Of a stretch of 64,000 nt of DNA, positions 8,693-19,270 are shown piece by piece. Numbering within the stretch: position 1 is the stretch's first letter; each line of letters opens with the position of its first letter. Position numbers and translations under genes: made by a program. The notes under the pieces are model-generated. The model saw nothing but the letters and a program-made list of their open reading frames with translations, was not told where the DNA came from and did no database searches. The stretch comes from Acidobacteriota bacterium (GTDB taxonomy: Bacteria; Acidobacteriota; Vicinamibacteria; Vicinamibacterales; UBA8438), in NCBI GenBank assembly GCA_015659035.1, contig DQNS01000004.1, forward strand, positions 36,440-100,439, given 5' to 3'.

Positions 8693-9445
8693 TCACCGCC
8701 GGCTCTGCAGCTTGGCCAGCAGGCGCAGGATCTCCAGATAGAGCCAGACCAGGGTCACCAGCAGCCCGAACGCGCCGTACCACTCCATATACTTCGGCGC
8801 GCCGCGCTCGGCACCCTCCTCGATGAAGTCGAAGTCGAGCACGAGGTTGAGCGCCGCGATCACCACCACGAACAGGCTGAACAGGATGCCGAAGGTGCCG
8901 CTCGAATGGATGAGCGGCACGTTGATACCGACGAAGCCGAGGACGAAGCTCAGCAGATAGACGATGCCGATGCCGCCGGTGGCGGCGAACACGCCGAGCT
9001 TGAAATTCTCGGTCGCCCGAATGATCCCGCTGCGATAGGCGAACAGCAGCGCACCAAGCGTACCGAAGGTCAGGAAGACCGCTTGCGCGACGATGCCCGG
9101 GTAGCGCTGCTCGAACAGATACGAGATGCCACCCAGCGCCAGCCCTTCAAGCGCGGCGTAGAGCGGCGTCGTGTAGGGCGCCCACGTCTGCTTGAACACC
9201 GTCACGAGCGCCACGACGAACCCGCCGATGAAGCCGCCGACGACCAACCCCATCGGCAGGCCCTCGGCCGTGCCCCGGCCCCAGACATACATGGCGGCCA
9301 CGAACAAGATCGCCAGCGACATCGCCGTCTTGTTGACGGTGCCCCCGATGGTCATCGTCTCGTGACCGACGACCGACGGCACACGGGTGAAGGTGTCGGC
9401 GCGGAGCGCCGGGTTACCGGAACGCAACGCCAGATGGGCGGACAT
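8693..9445 (-). CDS. Bax inhibitor-1/YccA family membrane protein
   Basis: The 250-residue product has about seven hydrophobic segments and a hydrophilic N-terminus of about 35 residues. The pattern GGISYLFEQRYPGIVAQAVFLTFG and the C-terminal FDFIEEGAERGAPKYMEWYGAF belong to the larger bacterial BI-1 subgroup. Members are membrane proteins linked to calcium leak or protease control, but a role in this organism is unknown. GGGGGAG lies just before the ATG. The gene ends convergently against the feo operon and is divergent from the antiporter gene. Confidence 0.88.
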   Translation of the reverse strand: MSAHLALRSGNPALRADTFTRVPSVVGHETMTIGGTVNKTAMSLAILFVAAMYVWGRGTAEGLPMGLVVGGFIGGFVVALVTVFKQTWAPYTTPLYAALEGLALGGISYLFEQRYPGIVAQAVFLTFGTLGALLFAYRSGIIRATENFKLGVFAATGGIGIVYLLSFVLGFVGINVPLIHSSGTFGILFSLFVVVIAALNLVLDFDFIEEGAERGAPKYMEWYGAFGLLVTLVWLYLEILRLLAKLQSRR

Positions 9446-9497
9446 CGCTTTTCTCCCCCAGTGTCAGTGCACCCGGTCTCGAGACCCCGTCCCCGTC

Positions 9498-9503
9498 ATA
9501 ATA
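9498..9503 (-). promoter_or_regulatory. Putative -10 box for the BI-1 gene
   Basis: Read on the minus strand this is TATTAT, about 50 bases before the BI-1 start in the divergent intergenic region. No convincing -35 box is present at the expected spacing, so this is tentative. Confidence 0.3.
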
Positions 9504-9597
9504 GGTGCCGAAATCGAACCACTGTGCCGGGACACGACCCCACTGTAGCGAACGACCGTCGGGGCCGCAAACGACCGACCACGGACCCGCCACCATC

Positions 9598-11514
<1,917 letters not shown>

Positions 11515-11569
11515 GCCGGCGCACGCTCGCGGCCGACGGCAGGTACCCGGAGCCGTGGTCAGGCAACGC

Positions 11570-11575
11570 TATAAT
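11570..11575 (+). promoter_or_regulatory. Putative -10 box (TATAAT)
   Basis: A perfect TATAAT lies 19 bases before the ATG of the following secreted protein. It stands out in this GC-rich DNA. No good -35 hexamer is seen at 17 bases. Confidence 0.4.
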
Positions 11576-11594
11576 CAGGGCTGCGACGAGCAAC

Positions 11595-12353
11595 ATGACG
11601 CACAGGATGGTCCGCACGCTGGCGGCCGGGATGATGGCGGGGGCACTCGCCTCGCCGGCCATCCTGCACACCGGGCTCGAGGCCAGACAAACCAGCACCT
11701 CGGTGTTCCCGGTCTACGAGGGCTTCCTGAAGAATGACGACGGGACGCTGCTGCTGGCATTTGCCTACTTCAACCACAACCGCACCACCATCACGATCCC
11801 GCCGGGCCCGGACAACAGATTCGTGACCGGTGAGCCGGACCGTGGTCAGACCACCACATTCCTGCCGGGACACCACCGGTGGCAGTGCATCATGGTGGTC
11901 GACGGCGACTTCGACGGAATCCTCCGATGGCATCTCTCACACGGCGATGAGACCCATCTGACCAGTGAGTCGATGCTCCAATACAGCTGGGAGTTCGATG
12001 CCGGCGGCGCGCGACGAGCCTTGCGGGATATCGACCTGGCCACGGCACCGCGCGATGTCTGTCTGAACCGGTCGCCAATCGTACGGGTGCTCGGGCCCTC
12101 GGCGTTGACCGGCGCCGTAGGACACGGGGTCAAGCTGTTTGGCAGCGTGCGTGACGAGGGACTACCCCGCGGCGCCGCGGTGACCGCATCGTGGCGCCAG
12201 ACCAGCGGGCCGGGCTCGGTCACCTTCGACGTGTCGGACCAGACGAGAACGCTGGCGTTCTTCGATACGCCGGGCACCTACGCAGTCGAGTTAACTGGCA
12301 GCGACACCGTTTTTGAGCGGAGCGCGCAGGTCACGGTCGTCGTCGCACCCTAG
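11595..12353 (+). CDS. Secreted protein of unknown function with C-terminal PKD-like domain
   Basis: The 252-residue product has a signal peptide (ending near LEARQ). The central part contains FPVYEGFLKNDDGTLLLAFAYFNHN and PGPDNRF, a segment seen in secreted Acidobacteriota proteins. Residues about 185-250 (GVKLFGSVRDEGLP, SWRQTSGPGSVTFD, FDTPGTYAVEL) look like a PKD/immunoglobulin-like fold. Role unknown. It is tail-to-tail with the next minus-strand gene, the two stops being only two bases apart. Confidence 0.75.
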   Translation: MTHRMVRTLAAGMMAGALASPAILHTGLEARQTSTSVFPVYEGFLKNDDGTLLLAFAYFNHNRTTITIPPGPDNRFVTGEPDRGQTTTFLPGHHRWQCIMVVDGDFDGILRWHLSHGDETHLTSESMLQYSWEFDAGGARRALRDIDLATAPRDVCLNRSPIVRVLGPSALTGAVGHGVKLFGSVRDEGLPRGAAVTASWRQTSGPGSVTFDVSDQTRTLAFFDTPGTYAVELTGSDTVFERSAQVTVVVAP

Positions 12354-12355
12354 CT

Positions 12356-13789
12356 CTACTGGCCTTCGTTCGTCTTGGCCCGCTCGGGGTTCGCCAGCCG
12401 GGCCAGTTTGTCCTTCAACCGTACCTGATACTGCTCTTCGGTCATGAACGCGATGTCGGTCCAGGCATTGCCCATGTCATCCATGGTGCGGCTGCCCCAC
12501 CCGATCCACGCCGACGGGTCCGGGTTGTGTTTGTTCGCCACGGTGTTGTCGTGCCAGGCGACCGAGTGGAGGATGGTGCCGGCCGGGAACAAGTGCGGCT
12601 CCTCGTAGGTGTAGGTGAGTTGCCAGACCTGCTCGTAGCGCGGCACGTCGGTCAGCACCTGGCGCCGACCGTCGGCATGAATCGCCTCGAGCAGCATCCG
12701 GCTGCCGCGGAAGTGCATGTGCGGCTGGAAGTTGATGATGATCGCCGGGCGCTCCAGCCGGAAGAAGCGCTCGGAGCGGGCGACGGTGTGCGGTGGAATG
12801 CTCAGCTGCGCCAGGCTGTTGACCGAGCCCTCGTTCAGGAACGGCCCGAGCGGGGTCTCGCTGTCGAGCGGCAGGTCGACGCCCTGCCGGAGCAGCAGGT
12901 CTTCGACCTTCTCGCGGTTCAGCGTCCAGTCGTCGCCGATGCCGGTCCGGATCCGATGGGAGGTCACCTCGAGATCCGGTACCACCCCGCGGGGATAGAA
13001 CTTGATCCCGACACTGGAGATGTCGTGGACCGCCTCGCCCCATGGGTGATAGTGCGGCGCAAACCTGAACCTCGACCCTGCGTGCAACAGCTTGCCGGTG
13101 CCCTCCGGGAAGTAGTCGCCGTTGTTGCCCATCACGTACTCGGTGACGTGCACGGTGTCGACGTCGTCATCTTCCTCCGGGTTCTCGGCCTGGCTGAACG
13201 CATACACGTGCTCGTGGTGCACGCAGCAGGCCGCGGTCGTCAGCACCTGCACCCACTTCATGTAGCGGTCCTCGGTCAGCCCAGACTCGACGATCTCCGA
13301 CGGGAACATATCGGCACCCTCGGCCGGAATGTCGAACCCCTCTTTCATCGCCACGATCAGGTCCGGCTCGCCGTACACCCATTCGTCCAACGCTGCCAAA
13401 TCGAGCGGCGGTGGCGCATCCTCCGGGTTGCCCCGCGGCGCGCCGGTGTCCACCCAGCTGGCGATGACGCCGATCTCCTCGTCGCTCAGGGAAGGGTCGT
13501 CCCGATACACTCCGATTGAGCGGTCGAGATGCCAGGGCGGCATTTGCCGCGTGGTCACGCGGTCCTTGATCGCGCGTGCCCACGGCCGAACCTGCTCGTA
13601 GCTCAGCAGTGCCATCGGCGCGGCGGTGCCCGGACGGTGGCAGTTCTGACACGAGCGCTGCAGAATCGGCAGCACGTCCTTCGTGAACGTAGGCGTGTCG
13701 GCTTCGGCCCCGGCACCGATGGCCGGCCCGGCGCCCCCGACGACGATCGCCAGCGCCAGCAGGACGACGGCTGTGTAGGCTCGCTTCAC
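12356..13789 (-). CDS. Secreted haem c / copper type II monooxygenase-like protein
   Basis: This exported protein of about 477 residues begins with a signal peptide. A cytochrome-like domain follows, with the haem site CQNCHRPGTAAPM and the distal QMPPWH. The second half resembles the peptidylglycine-hydroxylase type II copper fold: VHHEHVY, PHYHPWGEAVH, QPHMHFRGSRM and DDMGNAW supply His and Met residues of the kind that hold two copper ions. Relatives are described only as ascorbate-dependent monooxygenase-like, so the substrate is open. The GTG at 13789 is preferred because GGGAGG lies six bases before it; an upstream ATG at 13819 is also in frame. Confidence 0.75.
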   Translation of the reverse strand: MKRAYTAVVLLALAIVVGGAGPAIGAGAEADTPTFTKDVLPILQRSCQNCHRPGTAAPMALLSYEQVRPWARAIKDRVTTRQMPPWHLDRSIGVYRDDPSLSDEEIGVIASWVDTGAPRGNPEDAPPPLDLAALDEWVYGEPDLIVAMKEGFDIPAEGADMFPSEIVESGLTEDRYMKWVQVLTTAACCVHHEHVYAFSQAENPEEDDDVDTVHVTEYVMGNNGDYFPEGTGKLLHAGSRFRFAPHYHPWGEAVHDISSVGIKFYPRGVVPDLEVTSHRIRTGIGDDWTLNREKVEDLLLRQGVDLPLDSETPLGPFLNEGSVNSLAQLSIPPHTVARSERFFRLERPAIIINFQPHMHFRGSRMLLEAIHADGRRQVLTDVPRYEQVWQLTYTYEEPHLFPAGTILHSVAWHDNTVANKHNPDPSAWIGWGSRTMDDMGNAWTDIAFMTEEQYQVRLKDKLARLANPERAKTNEGQ

Positions 13790-13819
13790 GACGACCTCCC
13801 TCAATCCCGGACGGGGCAT

Positions 13820-13940
13820 CCCACAAAGGGACCGCGTTGGGCTTCAGCTCAGTGGGGTCACAAACCTCCAGTTTGCTCCCTCGTCGCGCCTTGCCAGCCG
13901 GGCGCCGCGCTCCGGGACTGATGCAGCGCCCTCTACTACA
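13820..13940 (-). repeat. Possible divergent copy of the palindromic element
   Basis: Read on the minus strand, the stretch CCGGCTGGCAAGGCGCGA at about 13883-13900 and a following GAGGGAG match the core of the repeat copies at 26598 and 30914, and a GGGATG box follows. Terminal complementary arms are not evident, so this may be a decayed copy. Confidence 0.4.
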
Positions 13941-14075
13941 GGACAGTAGCACCTCTGGTCCGGTTGATCCAGAAGGTCCACGGCCCCATCGGGCTGCACG
14001 TACGCACCCGACTCGGCGGGAGTTGATCTATCCTGACGGGGCGGAATCAGTGGACGTGACCAGAAGAGAGAAGAC

Positions 14076-15743
14076 ATGACGACACGCGACCACGGTTGGC
14101 CGACACCTGGTGTCTCGCATCGCTGGAGCCGCCGAACCTTCATGCATCGGGTGTCCGGACTCGCGGCGGCGGGGGTCGCCGGACGCCTGCTCCACGGACT
14201 ACCTCCACTGAGCGGCCCGGTGCTAGCCCAGGAGACCAGCCCGGGCGCGGTCATCGAGACCACAGCCGGTCGGGTGCGTGGCGCAACGCGCGCCGGGATC
14301 CACATCTTCAAGGGTGTCCGCTACGGCGCCTCCACCGCCGGACGGAACCGATTCATGCCACCGGTCGCGCCGGCACCGTGGTCCGGCGTGCGCGACGCGC
14401 TGGAATACGGCGCCTCGGCGCCGCAGAGCCGCGCACACCCGGCGAAGAGCGAGGACTGTCTGTTCCTGAACGTCTGGACCCCGGGGCTCGGTGACGGCGG
14501 GCGTCGTCCGGTGATGGTCTGGCTGCACGGCGGCGGGTTCAGTGCCGGATCAGGGTCGTCACGAACCTACGACGGCGTGAACATGTGCACGGCGGGTGAC
14601 GTGGTACTGGTCACCATCAACCATCGCCTGAACATCTTCGGCTCCGCCTATCTGGCCCAGCTGGGCGGGAGCGACTTCGCGGCATCGGGCTGCACCGGGA
14701 TGCTCGATATCATCGCCTCGCTCGAGTGGGTGCGCGACAACATCGAGGCGTTCGGGGGCGACCCCAACACCGTCACCATCTTCGGTGAATCGGGCGGCGG
14801 GCGAAAAGTGTCCACGCTCCTCGCGATGCCGGGGGCCACGGGGCTGTTCCACCGGGCGATCATCCAGAGCGGGGCTATCCTGCGGGTCCGCAATCCACGT
14901 GACGCGACCCGCGAGGCGGAGCTGGTCCTGGCCAAGGTGGGGCTGCGATCGAACCAAGGCCACGAGTTGCAGATGGTCCCGACCGACACGCTGTTCGAGG
15001 CCGCCCTCGAGGCCGCGGGCGGGTTCGAGCCTGAAGAGCGGGTGGTCGGCATGACGGGGAACACCCCGGTGCTCGACGGCGACGCGATCCCGGTGCACCC
15101 ATTCGACCCGACAGCGCCGGCGGTCTCGGCCGACGTCCCGGTACTCGTCGGATACAACCGGACCGAAGAGACCCTGTGGTGGCAGAACCGCGAGATGCCG
15201 CTCGACATGCAGGAGGGCGAACTGCTTGAACGGATCGCGGCGCTGTTGCGCATCGACGTCGACGCCACACGTGTCATCGAGGCGTATCGCGACGCCTACC
15301 CGGACGCCCGGCCCTGGGACCACTACATCCTGATCTGCACTGATTACCCTCGCGGCATCTACGCGCGAGAGCTGGCCACGCGCAAGACTGCCCTGGGCGG
15401 CGCGGCCGCCTGGCTCTACCGATTCGACTGGGACCTGGGCGGCGAGATGCACACGCCACACGCGCTCGAGATCCGCTTCGTGTTCGACAACGTCGACCAC
15501 TTCGAGACACGGCTGTTCGACCGGCCCGGCTCGGCGGACTCGCGCGCGCTGGCGGCGAAGATGAGCGCCGCCTGGATGGCGTTCGCCCGCACCGGGAACC
15601 CAGACACCCCGGACCTCCCCCACTGGCCGGTCTACTCCGCCGACAGCCGGGACGCGATGCTCTTCAACAGCGAGAGCCGGATCGTGCGCGACCACGACCG
15701 TGGGGCGCGGCTGGTGATGGAAGAGGTGCTGAAGCTGGACTAA
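14076..15743 (+). CDS. Type B carboxylesterase/lipase with Tat signal
   Basis: This 555-residue esterase is probably exported folded: SRRTFMHRVSGLAAAG is a twin-arginine signal. The alpha/beta-hydrolase fold shows the oxyanion loop HGGGF (about 151-155), the nucleophile Ser239 in GESGGGR (normally GESAGG) and family blocks SEDCLFLNVW, GFGGDPNTVTIFG-like (here AFGGDPNTVTIFG) and TPHALEIRFVFDNVDH, where the active-site His is expected. It hydrolyses carboxyl esters, with unknown specificity. The gene is divergent from the haem/copper protein and no partner gene is linked. Confidence 0.9.
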   Translation: MTTRDHGWPTPGVSHRWSRRTFMHRVSGLAAAGVAGRLLHGLPPLSGPVLAQETSPGAVIETTAGRVRGATRAGIHIFKGVRYGASTAGRNRFMPPVAPAPWSGVRDALEYGASAPQSRAHPAKSEDCLFLNVWTPGLGDGGRRPVMVWLHGGGFSAGSGSSRTYDGVNMCTAGDVVLVTINHRLNIFGSAYLAQLGGSDFAASGCTGMLDIIASLEWVRDNIEAFGGDPNTVTIFGESGGGRKVSTLLAMPGATGLFHRAIIQSGAILRVRNPRDATREAELVLAKVGLRSNQGHELQMVPTDTLFEAALEAAGGFEPEERVVGMTGNTPVLDGDAIPVHPFDPTAPAVSADVPVLVGYNRTEETLWWQNREMPLDMQEGELLERIAALLRIDVDATRVIEAYRDAYPDARPWDHYILICTDYPRGIYARELATRKTALGGAAAWLYRFDWDLGGEMHTPHALEIRFVFDNVDHFETRLFDRPGSADSRALAAKMSAAWMAFARTGNPDTPDLPHWPVYSADSRDAMLFNSESRIVRDHDRGARLVMEEVLKLD

Positions 15744-15753
15744 GTGGCCCCGG

Positions 15754-15918
15754 TCACCAGATCGTCTCGACCGCCGAGTAACGTCTGATCCGGGCGTCCT
15801 TGGTCACGAGCGCGGCCGACTCCAGCATGGCCGTGGCTACGATCAGCCGGTCGGCCGGGTCGTCCGGAAACTCGTGGCCGATCTGCGTCACGTCGCCGTG
15901 ACGCAGATCGCCGGACCC
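15754..15918 (-). pseudogene. C-terminal fragment of a VapC-type PIN-domain toxin
   Basis: The minus-strand frame reads FPDDPADRLIVATAMLE, LVTKDARIRRYSAVETIW and then stops. This is the last third of a PIN ribonuclease, including the conserved DPADR and TKD acidic positions. Only 54 codons remain open, and a stop is in frame immediately upstream at 15919-15921, so the N-terminal catalytic Asp region is missing. No antitoxin gene is present. It is a relic of a type II toxin-antitoxin locus. Confidence 0.8.
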
Positions 15919-16004
15919 TTAGGAGAGATGTGACGGAGACGGAACCGGTGTTCCGTCCCCATCATGCGGTCTTCTGGCGCCCGAGCGAACACCCTGGGCG
16001 CCAG
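15879..16004. repeat. Cluster of three perfect hairpins
   Basis: Three inverted repeats follow each other: CGATCTGCGTCACG / CGTGACGCAGATCG (14 bp, 15879-15910, loop TCGC), GACGGAAC / GTTCCGTC (15938-15957) and CTGGCGCCC / GGGCGCCAG (15974-16004). The first lies within the VapC relic. They lie between the esterase gene and a convergent gene and could end transcription or mark a mobile-element scar. Confidence 0.6.
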
Positions 16005-16037
16005 TCATCTGCAGCGTTCGCGCTGGCTGGCTGGCAG

Positions 16038-16649
16038 CTAGTCGACCATGAAGTCGCCGACGTGCACATCGAGCTGGTGGCTGAAACGAACACCGGCGAT
16101 GCCGTCGACGTCCATCCCCGCCTTTGGCAGGCTCACCACCTCCGTGCCGTTCGACAGGAACCGCACGTTGCTCGCACCCACCTCGACCGAGATGGTGTTG
16201 CTCATCCGCCCGTTCTCGAGGGCGTTGACGGCGCTGTGCTCGGCCCAGCCGCTGGTCAGGTTCTCAGTGTCGCCGCCCATCCGCTTCTTGATCAGGAACT
16301 GGCCATCTTCCCGGATCAGGAAGTAAGTGTAGCGCTGCCCGTCACCGTCGAGATCCTGGCCGCCAAAGAACAGCCCGAAGGAGTTCAGGTGCGACGACGC
16401 CGTGGTCTGGGTGAAGCTCGCACTGAGGGTGTAGGTGCCCGACCCCGAGTTGCTGGGGTTCCAGAAGACGGCGGCGGGCCCGGTGGTAACGTGGAAGCCG
16501 CCGCCCATCGACCGGAAGTGGAGGTCGTTGACATCGGCGCGGCCGCTGTCGAGCCGGGCCTGCCAGCCGTCCATCATCACGCCGCCGCCCTGCCCGAGAA
16601 CCGGAAGTGTCAACAAAAGTAACGCCACTGCTACAAGACTGGTTCGCAT
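16038..16649 (-). CDS. Secreted protein, probably lectin/glucanase-like beta-sandwich
   Basis: The 203-residue product has a signal peptide (MRTSLVAVALLLLTLPVLGQ). The body contains YTLSASFTQTTASSHLNSFGLFFGG, RYTYFLIREDGQFLIKKR and ENGRMSNTISVEV, the alternating strand pattern seen in laminin-G or DUF1080-like secreted sandwich domains. There are no clear catalytic residues, so carbohydrate binding is only a suggestion. AAGGAGGT precedes the ATG at 16649, and a longer upstream start is less likely. Confidence 0.7.
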   Translation of the reverse strand: MRTSLVAVALLLLTLPVLGQGGGVMMDGWQARLDSGRADVNDLHFRSMGGGFHVTTGPAAVFWNPSNSGSGTYTLSASFTQTTASSHLNSFGLFFGGQDLDGDGQRYTYFLIREDGQFLIKKRMGGDTENLTSGWAEHSAVNALENGRMSNTISVEVGASNVRFLSNGTEVVSLPKAGMDVDGIAGVRFSHQLDVHVGDFMVD

Positions 16650-16736
16650 GGTACCTCCTTGCATGCTGTCAAGGCCTTCGCGGCCAATGCAGTTCAAACT
16701 GCTATCGTACCCTGAGGAACGACCCTCGTCCAGTGA

Positions 16737-18188
16737 TCACACCAATTCTGTCAATGTGGCGGCAAAGAGCTTGTAGAACCGGCCGACCGACGCCACGTGC
16801 ACCCGCTCGTCCGGCGAATGCGGGTACTCGATCTGCGGCCCGAACGAAATCATGTCGATGCCCGGGATTTTCTTCCCCAGGATCCCGCATTCGAGTCCAG
16901 CGTGAATCGCCTTGACCTCCGGCTCCGTCCCCAGCTCCCGCCGGTGCACCGCTTTCACGACCTCGAGCAGCCTGGACTCCAGATCCGGCTTCCACCCCGG
17001 ATACGCCATGTCCTCCTCGACCGCCGCCCCGGCGAGCAGCCCGACGGCGCGCACCTGACCGCGCAACGCCACCAATGCGGAGTCGATCGAGGACCGGCTG
17101 CTCAACCCGACGCGGAGCGACCCGTTGACCCGCTTGACGGTCGCCAGGTTCACGCTGGTCTCGACCAGATCGGGAATGTCGTAGCTCATCGCCTCGACGC
17201 CGTGCGGGAGGGCGTTGACCAGCTGGAGGACCCGCTCGGTCGTCGCCTGGTCCCAAACCGCCTCGGGCGCATTCGTGTCATCCACCGCCAGCTGCATCCT
17301 GGACTCGGCCGGCCCGTACTCGGCGCGAATCGTCTCGATCTCCCGCTCGATAGCCGCCATCAGCGCGGTCCGGCCCTCCGCCGCCACGACCACCGTCGCG
17401 AACGCCTCGCGCGGGATCGCGTTGTGGGCGCTGCCGCCGGCGAACCGAACCAGACGGAACCCGCCGCCGAGATACGCCGCCCCGAGGGCCCGGCCGAGCA
17501 ACTTCACCGCATTGCCACGCTGGAGATGAATGTCGCACCCCGAGTGCCCGCCCTTGAGGCCGGTCAGCGCGATCGACAACGCCACCCCGTCGGCCGGCGC
17601 CGGCTCGGTGCCCAGCTCGACGGTGAGCTGCGTGTCGCCCCCGCCCGCGCATCCCACGTAGACGATGCCATCCTCTTCCGAGTCCAGGTTGATGAGCTGG
17701 CGCCCGTACAGCATGCGGGCGTCGAGCTGCGCCGCGCCGGTCAACCCGGTCTCCTCGTCGATGGTGAACAACAGCTCCAGCGGCCCATGGGCGAAGTCGG
17801 TCTCCCCCATCACGGCCAGCATCGTCGCCACGCCGATACCGTTGTCCGACCCCAGGGTCGTGCCGGTGGCATTAAGGTATTCACCGTCCCTCCGCGGGAT
17901 GATCGCGTCGGTGGCGAAGTCGAAGTTGACGTCGGCGTTCTTCTCCTGCACCATGTCGAGATGCGACTGCAGGATGGTGACCGCGGCGCCCTCGTGCCCA
18001 GGTGTGGCCGGTTTGCGCACCACCAGATTGCCGGCGGGGTCGCCCTGATGCGCCAGCCCGTGGCTCTCGGCCACCGTCACGACATGGCTGCGCATCCGGC
18101 CCTCGTCCTTCGAGGCGCGGGGAATCGTGAGAATCGTGTCGAAATGCCGCCAGAGGGCGACCGGTTCCAGCTCGGCAACGAACGTCAT
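16737..18188 (-). CDS. pepD: Aminoacyl-histidine dipeptidase (Xaa-His dipeptidase, M20 family)
   Basis: This cytosolic zinc peptidase of 483 residues hydrolyses dipeptides, classically with C-terminal His. Metal and catalytic motifs are visible: QSHLDMV (first His ligand and catalytic Asp), TTLGSDNGIG (bridging Asp), FTIDEETGLTGA (catalytic and ligand Glu), LINLDSEED (Asp ligand) and an Ala-Gly-Leu-Glu-Cys-Gly block (HAGLECGILG) near the end. The length is typical of PepD. AGGAGG stands four bases before the ATG at 18188, chosen over an upstream ATG at 18230. Confidence 0.93.
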   Translation of the reverse strand: MTFVAELEPVALWRHFDTILTIPRASKDEGRMRSHVVTVAESHGLAHQGDPAGNLVVRKPATPGHEGAAVTILQSHLDMVQEKNADVNFDFATDAIIPRRDGEYLNATGTTLGSDNGIGVATMLAVMGETDFAHGPLELLFTIDEETGLTGAAQLDARMLYGRQLINLDSEEDGIVYVGCAGGGDTQLTVELGTEPAPADGVALSIALTGLKGGHSGCDIHLQRGNAVKLLGRALGAAYLGGGFRLVRFAGGSAHNAIPREAFATVVVAAEGRTALMAAIEREIETIRAEYGPAESRMQLAVDDTNAPEAVWDQATTERVLQLVNALPHGVEAMSYDIPDLVETSVNLATVKRVNGSLRVGLSSRSSIDSALVALRGQVRAVGLLAGAAVEEDMAYPGWKPDLESRLLEVVKAVHRRELGTEPEVKAIHAGLECGILGKKIPGIDMISFGPQIEYPHSPDERVHVASVGRFYKLFAATLTELV

Positions 18189-18311
18189 GGGGCCTCCTGG
18201 GGATTGCCAGAGGAGTCGGTCCGCCGCCAAAGCTTCGGCGGACCCGCCGAAGCTCGTCGTCCAATCATGACAGACGAGCGAAGGCGGGGGATATTATCGA
18301 GCCTACAGTAC

Positions 18312-19205
18312 ATGTCTCTGCTATCGGGCGTCACGCGAGCGTCCGTAGCCGATACGCGGCGCAGCCCCTCGCGTCGAAGCCTCTGCGCCCTCGTCATCCT
18401 GATCGCGATCGCCGGGTCCGGGCCCACCTCGGCCCAGACCCGACCACCGGACGAAGCCCTCGAGGCGCCACGACAGGAACCGAGCATCGCTGCGGCACCG
18501 TCGGCGGCGTCCCTCGCACGGATCCGGCGTGGACTGACGCTGCAGCAACCGACCGAGCTTCCCGCCCTCGAGATCGTTGACGACGAGGCGCTCGTGGACC
18601 GGCGACCGACCATCCAGCTCGTGCCCGGGCTCGATTTCGTCGGCGGGCTCGATCTGTTCGGTGTCTTCGACAGCACCGGTAGACAGCTCGGACCACCCAC
18701 CCATCGAGACATGATGAACTTCATGACAGCGCGTGACATGAACGAGGCGGTGGGGAGCGGCGGCAGCGTTCGAGGCATCGCGAGCGTCTCGGCGGTCGCG
18801 CTGGCGCTGCCCTATGCCATCAAGGCGATCGGGGCGATCGGGGGCTGGCTCTTCGGTCACGACGACGACGACGCGCCGGCACATCCGATCTTGACCGAGA
18901 GCGAGGAAGCGCGCGCGCTCGCCGGCGTGACAGCAGACCGCCAGGTGCTCGCCGCCGGTGTCCACCAGCGTGGGCGAACCGTCGCCTTGTCGCTGGTCGT
19001 GCCGGCCGACACGCCGGCCGACACCGCACGCGCGCTCGGGGAGCGGTTCGTGATGCTGATCAAGACATTGGCATTGACGGAGACGGCCCCTGACGACGAG
19101 ATCGGCGTCGGGGACTACGACTACATCGTGCAGGTCAGCTCACCCTCCGACAGCGTGATTGCCCGGGGTGGCAAGGCCACCGCCGACACCAAGATCCACT
19201 GGTAG
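18312..19205 (+). CDS. Secreted protein of unknown function
   Basis: This 297-residue protein starts with a basic leader and a hydrophobic signal (LCALVILIAIAGSGPTSAQ). A hydrophobic central stretch (SVSAVALALPYAIKAIGAIGGWLF) is followed by an acidic GHDDDDAPAH loop. The C-terminus has a mixed alpha/beta pattern (TVALSLVVPADTP, FVMLIKTLALTE). I do not recognise a family. It is divergent from pepD, with 123 bases between the starts. Confidence 0.7.
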   Translation: MSLLSGVTRASVADTRRSPSRRSLCALVILIAIAGSGPTSAQTRPPDEALEAPRQEPSIAAAPSAASLARIRRGLTLQQPTELPALEIVDDEALVDRRPTIQLVPGLDFVGGLDLFGVFDSTGRQLGPPTHRDMMNFMTARDMNEAVGSGGSVRGIASVSAVALALPYAIKAIGAIGGWLFGHDDDDAPAHPILTESEEARALAGVTADRQVLAAGVHQRGRTVALSLVVPADTPADTARALGERFVMLIKTLALTETAPDDEIGVGDYDYIVQVSSPSDSVIARGGKATADTKIHW

Positions 19206-19231
19206 GCTTGACACAGGATCTGTCTCACCGC

Positions 19232-19259
19232 CTGCTGACTTCCGACTTCTGACTCCTCA
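19232..19259 (-). repeat. Polypurine intergenic block (short)
   Basis: On the minus strand the sequence is a run of GAGTCAGAAGTCGGAAGTCA type, the signature of a short repeat that recurs between genes across this window. It lies between two convergent genes. Confidence 0.55.
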
Positions 19260-19270
19260 CGCGTGCTCCC

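Noticed and set aside
16797-18300. Long plus-strand open frame antisense to pepD, joined to the secreted protein at 18312
   Set aside because: It is Arg/His/Pro-rich with no family motif and mirrors a clear PepD gene. High GC makes such antisense frames common.
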